A DNA stretch of 64,000 nucleotides from Bacteroidales bacterium (GTDB lineage: Bacteria > Bacteroidota > Bacteroidia > Bacteroidales > Prolixibacteraceae): positions 1 to 64,000 of the forward strand of contig JAAYDJ010000028.1 of the NCBI GenBank assembly GCA_012729335.1, in the 5' to 3' direction. How positions within the stretch are numbered: position 1 is the first letter of the stretch; the number at the start of each line of letters is the position of its first letter. Both the position numbers and the translations under genes were made by a program. The notes under the pieces were generated by a model that saw only the letters and a program-made list of their open reading frames with translations, was not told where the DNA came from and searched no databases. Positions 26,676 to 35,477 of this stretch are shown here, in pieces.

Positions 26676-27260
26676 CTACCTGCTCTCTGGTTGGCTCCAG
26701 TATATTTCTGTGGTCATCCAGGGTTCGAGGGAAAGGGCGGGTTCCTCAGCTGCTGCGGTGGGAAGGGCATGGGTGCCGTTCCAGGCAGAGGGGCTGGTCA
26801 TCCAGCCTTCCAGAACCATGGGGGACTCATTTTCGGTGGCAGTATGGGTGGCGACTTCCCAGTTCAGGCCGGTCATCCACGCCTCCAGTTCCAGGGGATT
26901 CTCCGCTTCGACGGGAGTCATGGCTGCGGCATCCCAGGCTGCACCTGACATCCAGGTTTCCAATTCCATAGGACTTTCGACTTCGACGGGAGTCAGGGAC
27001 GCGGCATCCCAGCTGTTCAGATTGGTCATCCAGGCTTCCAGCAAAAGGGCTGCGTCGTAATCCCGGCTGATCAGGGCGGCATCGGCGGTGTTCCAGAAAT
27101 GGCTGTTCACCATCCAGTTTTCGATTTTCATGACCGGGTCCATTTCGTTTTCAAGGCTTGAGGCAAAATTCACTTTACGGGCATTGACTTCGGTTGCTCC
27201 GGCGAGCATGAAGGTGGCCATCATTAAAGCGATCACGGTTAAAAATACTCTTGTTTTCAT
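26676..27260 (-). CDS. Secreted W-M repeat protein of unknown function
   Basis: 194 residues from the Met at 27260 (MKTRVFLTVIALMMATFMLAG...), which starts a clean signal peptide ending near EVNA. The ORF-track start 19 codons upstream is less likely. The mature part is almost entirely six imperfect repeats of about 25 residues with the consensus [LI]ExWM, 4-6 residues, W, then often A-x-TP-x-E-x-E-x-P. Examples are LEAWMTNLNSW, LETWMSGAAW and LEPWMTTEIYW. Acidic and Trp/Met-rich, with no Cys in the mature part. I do not recognise a named family. It is monocistronic with a strong terminator, which suggests appreciable expression. Confidence 0.75.
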   Translation of the reverse strand: MKTRVFLTVIALMMATFMLAGATEVNARKVNFASSLENEMDPVMKIENWMVNSHFWNTADAALISRDYDAALLLEAWMTNLNSWDAASLTPVEVESPMELETWMSGAAWDAAAMTPVEAENPLELEAWMTGLNWEVATHTATENESPMVLEGWMTSPSAWNGTHALPTAAAEEPALSLEPWMTTEIYWSQPESR

Positions 27261-27489
27261 ATTGTTTTCTGTTTTCTGTTTTCTTAATTGTTCCGTTCTG
27301 TTTCTGTTTTCGTACATCCAATAGACTAATTAACGATGCAAATGTTACACGAAACAGCTCGAAAAAAGAGAGGAATCCAGCAAACGGAGGGGTTTTACCG
27401 GTGAATGGAGATTTTAGGCGGTAAATAATATACCCGGAACTCTTTTTTTATAGGAATATAGGCTGAGGGGTTTCCGGATTCCGGAATTT

Positions 27490-29418
27490 TCAGGTCAATT
27501 CCTGGTTCTTCACACCTCCGGGGAGGATGTTTTGGGCGAAACGGGAATGGGCGGGTTGGTATTCCCTGACGATCTCTCTCATGCGGGCGACGAGTCCTTC
27601 ATCGTTTTCTGTCTGCAGGTGGTCAAGCAGATCCTGAATTCTCACAGAGGTTTCTTCGAGGTTAACGGAGGGGGTATGGGCGATCAGGATTTTACCATGG
27701 TCGATGGAGGCGGATGTTTCCTGGTTGGCCAGCAATTCCTCATACAGTTTTTCTCCGGGGCGGAGGCCTGTTTCCACGATGTCGATGTCTTTATATGGGA
27801 GGAAACCCGAGAGCCGGATCATCTTTTCGGCCATGTCATAAATTCTGACGGGTTCTCCCATATTGAAGAGAAAGACTTCGCCCCCCTCTCCGATGGATCC
27901 GGCTTCCAGGACCAGCCTGCTGGCTTCGGGGATGGTCATAAAGTAGCGGATGATATCCCGGTGGGTGACGGTCACCGGTCCGCCCGCCCTGATCTGGCTG
28001 CGGAAAAGGGGAATCACCGAGCCACTGCTGCCCAGGACATTCCCGAAGCGGGTGGTAATAAAGCGGGTTCTGCCTTGGGGCTTCCGTGAATGCCATTGGA
28101 TATATATCTCACAAATTCTCTTGGTGGCCCCCATCACGCTGGTCGGGTTCACAGCCTTGTCAGTGGATATCATCACGAACTTCTCCACGCCATGTTCCAC
28201 CGCCAGGTCGGCCATAATTTTTGTGCCCAGCACATTGTTCCGGACGGCCTCATAGGGTTGTTCTTCCATAAGGGGCACATGTTTATACGCCGAAGCATGA
28301 TAGATCAGTTCAGGCCGGGATTCCGCAAAAAGCTGCTGCATGGTGTAATCGTTGGTCACATCGCCCACACAGATCTGCAGGTTCACCTCCCGGTTGGTCA
28401 GCCTGATTTCATTCATCAGATCATAGAGCCCTGATTCGGCCTTGTCGACCAGGGTAATACTTTGGGGATAAAAAGCCGACAGCTGCCGCACAAGTTCGGA
28501 ACCGATCGATCCGGCGGCTCCGGTCACCAGGATCCTTTTGCCGTGGATACCTTTGATCACTTCCCTGGTATCGATTTCAATGGGATCTCTGCCCAGCAGG
28601 TCTTCAATCATGACATCCCTGACCTGGCTGGTAAAAAACCTGCCGTTAAGCCATTCCCTCGTGCCGGGCACCTCTTTCACCCTGATGTTATGTGCAATGC
28701 ACCAGTCAACGATGGTGGTTTTCCGTTCCTTGGTGATGCCTCCGGGGTGGACGCAGATGACCATTTCCCTGACATTCTTTTCCCTGACCAAACGGTTGGA
28801 CTCTTCTCCCGGAGGATATACCATCACTCCTTCCACCTTCTTGCGGTGAAGCCCCGGATGGTCGTCGATGAAGCCCACCACCCTGTAGTTCAGGGCCGGG
28901 TCTTTCTCGAAAACACTTTTGGTGATGATTCCCATTTCTCCCGCACCAAAAATCATCATATTGACGCCGGGGCGCCCCGTTTTAACCAACCGGTGGTACA
29001 TGACCGCCACCACCACCCTTAGTCCGACCAGAACCACCACCGCGATAAAAAACTGGGAGACCACCACTGAATAGGGCAGAACCATGAGAGGCCACTTCCC
29101 ACGGGCAGCCAGCGTGAGAAACACCATGCCTGCAGCGATGAATAACTGGGTTTTAACCACGGCCAGGGCATCGCGAAAACCGGAATGACGGAGCATGCCG
29201 TCGTAGGGACTGAAAAGTAATTCTGCGAAAACAAATAAGGGGAGCAGGACGGCCATTTGGAGCAACATCCGGGGGACATCGACCGAAGAGGCTTCCAGGT
29301 TGAAGCGCAGCAAATAGGTGAAAATAAAAATCATACTGATTATGACGACATCTGAGGCGAAAACGATCCAGCGTGGAAGAAATACCCTGCCGGCCAGTTT
29401 TCTTAACAATGTGCGCAT
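27490..29418 (-). CDS. Membrane NDP-sugar 4,6-dehydratase/epimerase (WbpM/PglF/CapD-like)
   Basis: 642 residues. Four N-terminal membrane helices, a Rossmann-like regulatory domain (MIFGAGEMGIITK, about 155-270), and a C-terminal short-chain dehydrogenase domain with GAAGSIGSELVRQL. In place of YxxxK the active site is the Ser-Met-Lys type (STDKAVNPTSVMGATKR), as in UDP-GlcNAc 4,6-dehydratases of the PglF/WbpM/FlaA1 group. It makes a 4-keto-6-deoxy-HexNAc nucleotide, the entry to sugars such as QuiNAc, FucNAc or bacillosamine. Last gene of the polysaccharide locus in the direction of transcription; the sugar may be the one WecA-type transferases load. Confidence 0.88.
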   Translation of the reverse strand: MRTLLRKLAGRVFLPRWIVFASDVVIISMIFIFTYLLRFNLEASSVDVPRMLLQMAVLLPLFVFAELLFSPYDGMLRHSGFRDALAVVKTQLFIAAGMVFLTLAARGKWPLMVLPYSVVVSQFFIAVVVLVGLRVVVAVMYHRLVKTGRPGVNMMIFGAGEMGIITKSVFEKDPALNYRVVGFIDDHPGLHRKKVEGVMVYPPGEESNRLVREKNVREMVICVHPGGITKERKTTIVDWCIAHNIRVKEVPGTREWLNGRFFTSQVRDVMIEDLLGRDPIEIDTREVIKGIHGKRILVTGAAGSIGSELVRQLSAFYPQSITLVDKAESGLYDLMNEIRLTNREVNLQICVGDVTNDYTMQQLFAESRPELIYHASAYKHVPLMEEQPYEAVRNNVLGTKIMADLAVEHGVEKFVMISTDKAVNPTSVMGATKRICEIYIQWHSRKPQGRTRFITTRFGNVLGSSGSVIPLFRSQIRAGGPVTVTHRDIIRYFMTIPEASRLVLEAGSIGEGGEVFLFNMGEPVRIYDMAEKMIRLSGFLPYKDIDIVETGLRPGEKLYEELLANQETSASIDHGKILIAHTPSVNLEETSVRIQDLLDHLQTENDEGLVARMREIVREYQPAHSRFAQNILPGGVKNQELT

Positions 29419-29572
29419 AGTACAGCCTGGTTAAACCAATAACCCAATTTACAAAAAAAACAGGAGATTACGGGGATAAATGTGAAGTAAAAGAGAAATG
29501 GGGTGTATGCACAAGAGAGATCTTTGGATTTGTCAATCGTCACCGTTTGTACGGAGGCAGATGAACCATGAT

Positions 29573-29745
29573 GAGCTATTGTCGGTCTTCCCACAGACGC
29601 AGCTGATACAAAATGAGCGATCAGCGGTCTTCTCTCAGAAGCATATAGACCTTGAAGAGCGATTGGCGGTCTCTCACGGGAACAGATAGACTATGAAGAG
29701 CGACCAGCGGTCTTCCCACAGAGGCAGCTTGTGCCTTATGAACAG
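29573..29745. repeat. 42-bp degenerate tandem repeat
   Basis: Four units beginning GAGCTATT, GAGCGATC, GAGCGATT and GAGCGACC at 29573, 29615, 29657 and 29698, giving periods of 42, 42 and 41 bp. Each holds a GCGGTCTT-like block at the same offset (CGGTCTTCCCACAGA in the first and last). It fills most of the 327-bp gap between the dehydratase and the fusion-enzyme gene and ends at the latter's stop codon. The short ORFs across it are artefacts of a period divisible by three. Confidence 0.8.
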
Positions 29746-30894
29746 TTATTCTATGCCGCCTCTGCGGATGGTCACGCGGATGGCGTTTTCGACGGGTTTG
29801 GGGGAGACCAGGACCAGGTAGCCTCCGCCTCCGGCGCCTGAGATTTTCCATCCCAGTGCATTCTTCTCATAGCGGCGGATGGTTTCCAGGATGACGGGGT
29901 TGACCATTCCGGGGAACATGCTCACCTGGGCTTCGAATGATTCGCGGAAGGCCAGTCCGAACCGGGGCAAATCTCTTTGGAGGAGGGCTTTCCAGACGGC
30001 TTCTGCGGCCAGGGCCAGGGCACGGGCGCCCGCCTCGTGGATTTTAGTGCCGGCCAGGACGTCATAGTCCCCGGCACGAGGCGAGAGGTTGATGAACCAC
30101 AGGTTCTCCTCGATGAAGGAGAGGATTTCCGGATCGGTAACCGTGGTGATATTTTCCGGCCAATAGCTGCCACGGGGGTAGTCGAGACGGTTAACGCCCG
30201 GGAATACAATTCCGATGGAATCCTGCGATCCGCTGACGTAGCCCGAGCCAGGTGGATTTTCGACGCAGAAAAGGGTGTGGGCCAGTTTTTCGCGGTGGCC
30301 ATCAGGGATATCATTGTGCCAGAGTTCCATGGCTTTAATGCGGGTGCTGCTGGCCATGCCGCTGCGGTCATTGAATTCAATTTCCGGCTCTATGGAGATG
30401 GTGATCACCGGTCCGGGCCAGTATTTGGAGACATAGGGCTGGTCGAGCCATCCCCCGGCCAGGTCGAGGCGGAAGGGGATGCGGCACTCATTGCGCAGGG
30501 CGGTGGTTGAACGGGCAGGCAAGCCGCCACGGGGAATCCGTCTGCTCACCACCAGTATAATGCCCAGTTCATCACATAAACGCTGCTTCGAGGGGGTGAA
30601 GCCATCTTCATTGACGAAGAAGATATCGGGTTTCAAAGTCCTGAGTTCCTTTTCAAAGTCAAGGTGTCCCGAACCGCTGTTGATCCAGGCGTCCTTCACC
30701 ACCCTGAGGGCTTTAACCATATAAAGGCGCTCCTGCTCGGCGTTGATGGTCCTGCGGGCTTTCAGCTCCGCGATGGTGCGGTCGGAACCCAGTCCCACGT
30801 AAAGATCCCCGTGGGAGGCCGCCTCTTCAAAGAAAGCGACATGCCCGCTGTGGAGCATGTCATAACAACCGCTGACAAATACTTTTTTCTTCAT
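29746..30894 (-). CDS. Cytidylyltransferase-like / GHMP kinase fusion
   Basis: 382 residues with two domains. Residues 5-130 are a nucleotidyltransferase of the HxGH class (GCYDMLHSGH, with His-15 and His-18), like those that activate glycerol phosphate or heptose phosphate. From about residue 135 it is a small-molecule kinase of the GHMP family: the start PFRLDLAGGW, an ATP loop PPGSGYVSGSQDS (about 214-226) and the C-terminal SGAGGGGYLVLV. Together they could phosphorylate a sugar at C1 and activate it with a nucleotide. It lies after gmd and fcl in a glycan locus. It is not the known Bacteroides Fkp, which is much longer and has a different N-terminus. The substrate is unknown. Confidence 0.8.
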   Translation of the reverse strand: MKKKVFVSGCYDMLHSGHVAFFEEAASHGDLYVGLGSDRTIAELKARRTINAEQERLYMVKALRVVKDAWINSGSGHLDFEKELRTLKPDIFFVNEDGFTPSKQRLCDELGIILVVSRRIPRGGLPARSTTALRNECRIPFRLDLAGGWLDQPYVSKYWPGPVITISIEPEIEFNDRSGMASSTRIKAMELWHNDIPDGHREKLAHTLFCVENPPGSGYVSGSQDSIGIVFPGVNRLDYPRGSYWPENITTVTDPEILSFIEENLWFINLSPRAGDYDVLAGTKIHEAGARALALAAEAVWKALLQRDLPRFGLAFRESFEAQVSMFPGMVNPVILETIRRYEKNALGWKISGAGGGGYLVLVSPKPVENAIRVTIRRGGIE

Positions 30895-30982
30895 GATAAT
30901 AAGTCACACATTTCCCCGGATTGCCCCATCGTTCTGGCCACTGACCTGCACCATGAGGCAAGACCTTCCGGAGGAAAGACCA

Positions 30983-30990
30983 CAAAATTA
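30983..30990 (-). promoter_or_regulatory. Weak candidate -7 element before the fusion-enzyme gene
   Basis: TAATTTTG on the minus strand, about 90 bp upstream of the start in the 162-bp gap after fcl. No -33 box; the gene may simply be read from the upstream operon. Confidence 0.22.
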
Positions 30991-31056
30991 TCATTTTGGT
31001 GCATCCATCCTAATAGAGACAGGAAACAGGAGAAAAAACAGGGCAGGCGCAGGGGG

Positions 31057-32199
31057 TCAGGAATGGTACCAGCTGTTTAATCGTCTGATACCCTCTTCGA
31101 TATCGATCTGGTGGTGCCAGCCCAGGGCGTGGAGTTTGGAGGGGTCAGTAAGTTTCCGCAGTGTGCCGTCGGGTTTTGACGGGTCGAAGGCCAGATTCCC
31201 TTTGAAACCGATGATCTCCCTGATCAGGAAAGCCAGTTCCCTGATAGAGATCTCCTTTCCGGTGCCGATGTTAATATGGGTGTTGCGGGTTTCCCGCAGG
31301 TCAGGGGACTCATCTCCCCTATGGGCATCCTCCTTCTGGCTGAGGGCTGCCAAGTCGCGGAAGCCTACCCGTTCCATGATGAAAACACAGGCATCGGCCA
31401 TCTCCTCACTCCAGAGGAACTCCCGCTTCGGGGTGCCCGTTCCCCAGATTTCGACCACGACATTCTCCTTCATCTGCCCGGATGCGGGCCCCTCTCTTTT
31501 AATGCCGGATTTGTCGAACATTCTGAGGATATCATTTTCGGCACTTTCTCCGGAGACTCCCGCCACCGGACGATTGTTCAGATCGTGCCTGATGGCAGGC
31601 CAGTTTTCCTCTTCCAGCCATTTGGCGAGGGTGATCCGGCGCAGGAGGGCCGGCAGGACATGGCCCTTTACGAGGTCGAAGTTATCGTTCGGACCATAAA
31701 GGTTGGTGGGCATGACGGCAATGAAGTCGGTGCCATACTGGAGGTTGTAGCTCTCGCAAAGTTTCAGTCCGGCGATTTTGGCGATGGCGTAAGGTTCATT
31801 GGTATATTCAAGGGGAGAGGTGAGCAGGACCTCTTCTTTCATGGGCTGGGGAGCATCCCGGGGGTAGATGCAGGTAGAACCCAGGAAAAGCAGTTTTTTG
31901 ACGCCGTGGAGCCAGGCATGATGGATGACGTTGTTCTGGATCTGCAGGTTTTCGTAGATGAACTCCCCGCGGAGGGTGTTATTGGCGACAATGCCCCCCA
32001 CTTTAGCGGCGGCCAGGATAACATATTCAGGTTTCTCGTCCGTGAAAAACCGGCCTACGGCCTGCTGGTCGAGGAGGTTCAGCTCATCGATGGTGCGGCC
32101 TACCAGCCGGGTATACCCCTTTGAGAGAAGGTTGTTCCAGATGGCTGACCCCACCAGCCCCTTGTGGCCTGCCACATATATTTTACTGTTCTTTTCCAT
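31057..32199 (-). CDS. fcl: GDP-L-fucose synthase
   Basis: Epimerises and reduces GDP-4-keto-6-deoxymannose to GDP-L-fucose with NADPH. From the Met at 32199 (MEKNSKIYVAG) it has 380 residues; the ORF-track start 11 codons earlier is less likely. Motifs: AGHKGLVGSA for NADP, LGSTCIYP, and the catalytic YAIAK. It is some 60 residues longer than the E. coli enzyme because of an insertion at about residues 210-260 (RHDLNNRPVAGV onward), which I recall as common in Bacteroidota. It directly follows gmd, completing the GDP-fucose pathway. Confidence 0.92.
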   Translation of the reverse strand: MEKNSKIYVAGHKGLVGSAIWNNLLSKGYTRLVGRTIDELNLLDQQAVGRFFTDEKPEYVILAAAKVGGIVANNTLRGEFIYENLQIQNNVIHHAWLHGVKKLLFLGSTCIYPRDAPQPMKEEVLLTSPLEYTNEPYAIAKIAGLKLCESYNLQYGTDFIAVMPTNLYGPNDNFDLVKGHVLPALLRRITLAKWLEEENWPAIRHDLNNRPVAGVSGESAENDILRMFDKSGIKREGPASGQMKENVVVEIWGTGTPKREFLWSEEMADACVFIMERVGFRDLAALSQKEDAHRGDESPDLRETRNTHINIGTGKEISIRELAFLIREIIGFKGNLAFDPSKPDGTLRKLTDPSKLHALGWHHQIDIEEGIRRLNSWYHS

Positions 32200-32313
32200 T
32201 TGCTGTTTCAGATCTTCCCGACATCGTTTCATTCAGTTTTGGCGGGAAGGTTTTCCCGGCCTTTCCATCATAGTTATACAATTCACTCCCTGTTGCATGC
32301 TGTAACGCCCGGT

Positions 32314-33474
32314 TTACTCGAAATAATTGAGGATTCTGAACCCACCCTCTTTAAGGTAACTCTCTTTTTGCATCAGCTTCACGTCGCCCTCCATCATCTC
32401 CCTGATGAGTCCGTCGAGGTCATATTCGGGGATCCACCCCAGTTTTTCGTGGGCTTTGGTGGGATCGCCGATGAGCAGGTCGACTTCCGTAGGGCGGAAA
32501 TAGGCGGTGTCGACAGCGACGACGACATGGTGTTCTGCCACTTTCCGGCGGATGGGTTCAAGAAACTTATCGCCGACCTTGGCGGTGAACACCTTTTCAT
32601 CGACGGCGGCCAGGCATCCCGTTTCACCGGCGCCTTCTCCCCGGAACGCCACTTCCAGGCCTATTTCTGCGGCGGCCCTGATGATGAATTCCCGGATAGA
32701 GGTGGTGATGCCGGTGGCGATGACATAATCGTCGGGTTCATCCTGCTGCAGAATGAGGTACATCGCTCTTACATAATCTTTGGCGTGGCCCCAGTCGCGG
32801 CGGCTCGAAAGGTTGCCGATGTAAAACCGCTCCTGCATGCCCATGGCGATACGCGCCAGAGCGCGGGTCACTTTGCGGGTGACGAAGGTTTCACCCCTGA
32901 CCGGGCTTTCGTGGTTGAAGAGGATGCCGTTGCTGGCGTGTAGGCCGTAGGCCTCCCGGTAGTTGATGGTAATCCAGTAGGCGTAAAGCTTGGCCACGCC
33001 ATAGGGGGAGCGGGGATAAAAGGGGGTGTGTTCGGTTTGGGGGACCTCCCTGACCTTTCCGAAGAGTTCGCTGGTGGAGGCCTGGTAGATGCGGGTTTTG
33101 GCTGTAAGTCCCAGCAGCCTGACGGCCTCCAGGAGGCGGAGGGTCCCCACCCCATCGGCATTGGCCACATATTCCGGCGTATCAAAGCTGACTTTCACAT
33201 GGCTCATGGCCGCCAGGTTGTAGATTTCGTCGGGTTGCACCTCCTGGATGATCCGTGTGAGGTTCATCGAGTCGGTCATGTCGCCGTAGTGGAGGGTGAA
33301 ATTACGGTTCTCGACGTGGGGGTCCTGGTAGATATGGTCGATCCGCTCGGTGTTGAAGAGGGAGCTGCGCCGTTTCAGGCCGTGCACCACATACCCCTTT
33401 TTCAGGAGGAACTCGCTCAGGTAAGCGCCATCCTGGCCGGTGACACCGGTTATTAATGCTGTTTTGGCAGTCAT
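32314..33474 (-). CDS. gmd: GDP-mannose 4,6-dehydratase
   Basis: Converts GDP-mannose to GDP-4-keto-6-deoxymannose, the precursor of GDP-fucose, GDP-rhamnose or GDP-perosamine. 386 residues of the extended SDR family: [27 protein letters not shown], and the catalytic Tyr-Lys in [12 protein letters not shown]. fcl follows, so fucose is the likely product. A perfect hairpin with a T-tract ends about 8 nt upstream of the start codon, so transcription entering gmd may be limited or regulated. Confidence 0.95.
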   Translation of the reverse strand: MTAKTALITGVTGQDGAYLSEFLLKKGYVVHGLKRRSSLFNTERIDHIYQDPHVENRNFTLHYGDMTDSMNLTRIIQEVQPDEIYNLAAMSHVKVSFDTPEYVANADGVGTLRLLEAVRLLGLTAKTRIYQASTSELFGKVREVPQTEHTPFYPRSPYGVAKLYAYWITINYREAYGLHASNGILFNHESPVRGETFVTRKVTRALARIAMGMQERFYIGNLSSRRDWGHAKDYVRAMYLILQQDEPDDYVIATGITTSIREFIIRAAAEIGLEVAFRGEGAGETGCLAAVDEKVFTAKVGDKFLEPIRRKVAEHHVVVAVDTAYFRPTEVDLLIGDPTKAHEKLGWIPEYDLDGLIREMMEGDVKLMQKESYLKEGGFRILNYFE

Positions 33475-33481
33475 GATTCAG

Positions 33482-33522
33482 AAAAAAAAGTGGTAAATTA
33501 CGTTATGCAATTTACCACTTTT
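33482..33522 (-). terminator. Hairpin terminator directly ahead of gmd
   Basis: A perfect 14-bp stem (AAAAGTGGTAAATT with AATTTACCACTTTT) around a 9-nt loop, followed on the minus strand by TTTTTTTT that ends about 8 nt before the gmd ATG. It lies after the WecA-like gene and would stop or attenuate its transcript. No promoter for gmd can sit between it and the start codon. Confidence 0.78.
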
Positions 33523-33612
33523 CTTTCACTTTAACCGTTCCGGAATGTCGGGAACTACTATGCATCCGGAACATAACTATCGTAAGGCATTCGCCTTATT
33601 CACCGGAATTCA

Positions 33613-34698
33613 TCAATAAACATCCTGGCGTCTCAACCGTCTTTTCAGGACGATGTCGGGGAGCTGCAGCAGGAAGAAGATGACCAGGATAAGGAGTCCC
33701 ATGAGCAGGTGCTTGTTGAGGAAGCGGAAGGCAAAGGCCAGAACGATGATCAGTCCGTTCGTGGCCACGATGATGAGGGTGCTGGTCAGGTGGGAGTAGC
33801 CGAGTTTGAGGAGGCGGTGGTGGATATGATTCATATCGGGGGAGAAGGGGGAGCGGCCCTGCAGGATGCGGAGGGTGAAGACGCGGATCATGTCGGCCAG
33901 GGGGGTAGCCAGGATGGCCAGGGAGAAGATGGGAGAAAAGGCGATTTCCTGGGAAGGAAAGCGGAGGGCAAATTCGTTGTACTGTATCACCATGACGGCA
34001 ATCAGCAAACCAAGAATAAGGGATCCTGTGTCTCCCAGGAAAATTTTATTCTCTTTACCGAAGAGGTTGAACCAGAGGAAGGCGATCAAACTCCCAGCCA
34101 TTGCGCTTGCAAGGACACCATAATGGCTTTCTCCCATAATAAGAAACTTAGTGCCGAAAAGGATGGCGGCGAAAATGCCCGAGGAGGCGGCTAATCCGTC
34201 AATCCCGTCGATCAGGTTGATCGCGTTGATGATGGCAACGATGGCAGTCACACTGATCAGAAGACTGGCCACATAAGGGATTTCGCGGATTCCGAGAATA
34301 AAATGAAGGTCTGTAAACCTGATACCTCCCGCCACAATCAGAATTAGGGCACAAATAACCTGTGCCATAAATTTCTTGGTGGGCGAGATAATCAGAATAT
34401 CATCCTTAATGCCGGTAAAAAAGAGGATAATCAGCGCTGCCTGGATATAACGGAATTCTATAAACTCAAACTGATTCAGACTTAGCAAGGTCGCAATGGA
34501 TACCCCAATGAAGAGGGCTACCCCTCCCAGATTGGGAACCACCATTTTATTGATTTTGCGGTCACTTGGCTCATCATAGAGATTTTTTAACCGGGAGATC
34601 CTGATGATGACCGGGATAACCGTAAATACCAGTAAAAATCCGATCACAAAAGCAAGGATAATCTGAACAATTGGCACCGGATAATAGAATTCAATCAT
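33613..34698 (-). CDS. Undecaprenyl-phosphate sugar-1-phosphate transferase (WecA/TagO-like)
   Basis: A 361-residue polytopic membrane enzyme of the MraY/WecA family, with about ten hydrophobic helices. It puts a HexNAc-1-phosphate on the lipid carrier and so starts a glycan repeat unit. Landmarks: DDEPSDRK-like start (YDEPSDRKINK), the Asp-Asp pair in GIKDDILI, NLIDGIDGLA, FLGDTGSL and the cytoplasmic HIHHRLL. The last 40 residues are hydrophobic. It lies 11 bp after a GT2 gene. A second initiating enzyme of an unrelated family is encoded at 59815-61230. Confidence 0.9.
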   Translation of the reverse strand: MIEFYYPVPIVQIILAFVIGFLLVFTVIPVIIRISRLKNLYDEPSDRKINKMVVPNLGGVALFIGVSIATLLSLNQFEFIEFRYIQAALIILFFTGIKDDILIISPTKKFMAQVICALILIVAGGIRFTDLHFILGIREIPYVASLLISVTAIVAIINAINLIDGIDGLAASSGIFAAILFGTKFLIMGESHYGVLASAMAGSLIAFLWFNLFGKENKIFLGDTGSLILGLLIAVMVIQYNEFALRFPSQEIAFSPIFSLAILATPLADMIRVFTLRILQGRSPFSPDMNHIHHRLLKLGYSHLTSTLIIVATNGLIIVLAFAFRFLNKHLLMGLLILVIFFLLQLPDIVLKRRLRRQDVY

Positions 34699-34709
34699 AA
34701 GACCTTGAT

Positions 34710-35462
34710 TTATATTCGTTTTTTGATGGCATTAAACGCGTAGCAACTGAAATAATAAAGCGATTCCACAAAGCTGAATTTCTCAGTCCTGCGGTAAGAT
34801 TTCCAAATGAGTATTGCCCATTTCATTTTATTGGAAGAGATGGAATTTTTCTGAACCCGGTATTGCACTAAAACCTCATCAAGTCCATACATGGTGTAAC
34901 CTTTCCGGAATACATCCTTCCAGAATTGGTTGTCGTCGGCCACTGGGAACGGCCTGAATTGAATGCCGTCAAGAAGGTTTTTGTACAAAACAGAGGAAGA
35001 AAAACCAATGTTGGTATTACGCAGAAATTTCTTGTAATTCTGGATGGGAAGACAATGGATCACCTTATTCTTAGGGGTTCCGGTTTCGTCGATCAGTTCG
35101 TAAGAAGTACAGGAAAGCAGGGCATTTTTCTTTTCCATGAACGTCAATTGACGTTCCAGTTTTTCAGGCATCCAGATATCGTCACTATCGAGGAAGGCAA
35201 TCAGTTCACCCTTTGCAGAAGCGATTCCCAGGTTTCTCGGAGCAGATGGTCCACCTGAGTTCTTTTCCATTTTAATAAGCTTAATTCTGGGGTCATCCCT
35301 TACAAAAGAAGAAATAATACCGACTGATTGATCTGTAGAACAATCATCCACCACGATCGCCTCCCACTGGGTATAGCTCTGGCGAATGAGTGAATTCAGG
35401 GTTTCCCTGATTTTCTCCCCTGCATTGTAACAGGGGATAATGATGGATACGCTCCGGTTCAT
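34710..35462 (-). CDS. Family 2 glycosyltransferase
   Basis: 250 residues, a soluble GT-A fold enzyme. The start SIIIPCYNAGEKI, the nucleotide Asp in VVDDCSTDQS and the DxD-like FLDSDDIW are clear. The C-terminal part contains basic residues but no obvious membrane helix. It lies between the radical SAM gene (15 bp) and the WecA-like gene (11 bp). The transferred sugar is unknown. Confidence 0.88.
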   Translation of the reverse strand: MNRSVSIIIPCYNAGEKIRETLNSLIRQSYTQWEAIVVDDCSTDQSVGIISSFVRDDPRIKLIKMEKNSGGPSAPRNLGIASAKGELIAFLDSDDIWMPEKLERQLTFMEKKNALLSCTSYELIDETGTPKNKVIHCLPIQNYKKFLRNTNIGFSSSVLYKNLLDGIQFRPFPVADDNQFWKDVFRKGYTMYGLDEVLVQYRVQKNSISSNKMKWAILIWKSYRRTEKFSFVESLYYFSCYAFNAIKKRI

Positions 35463-35477
35463 AGGAATGATTTACTT

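Noticed and set aside
29746-30894. Fkp-type fucokinase/GDP-fucose pyrophosphorylase
   Set aside because: Too short, and the N-terminal domain is an HxGH nucleotidyltransferase rather than the Fkp pyrophosphorylase.
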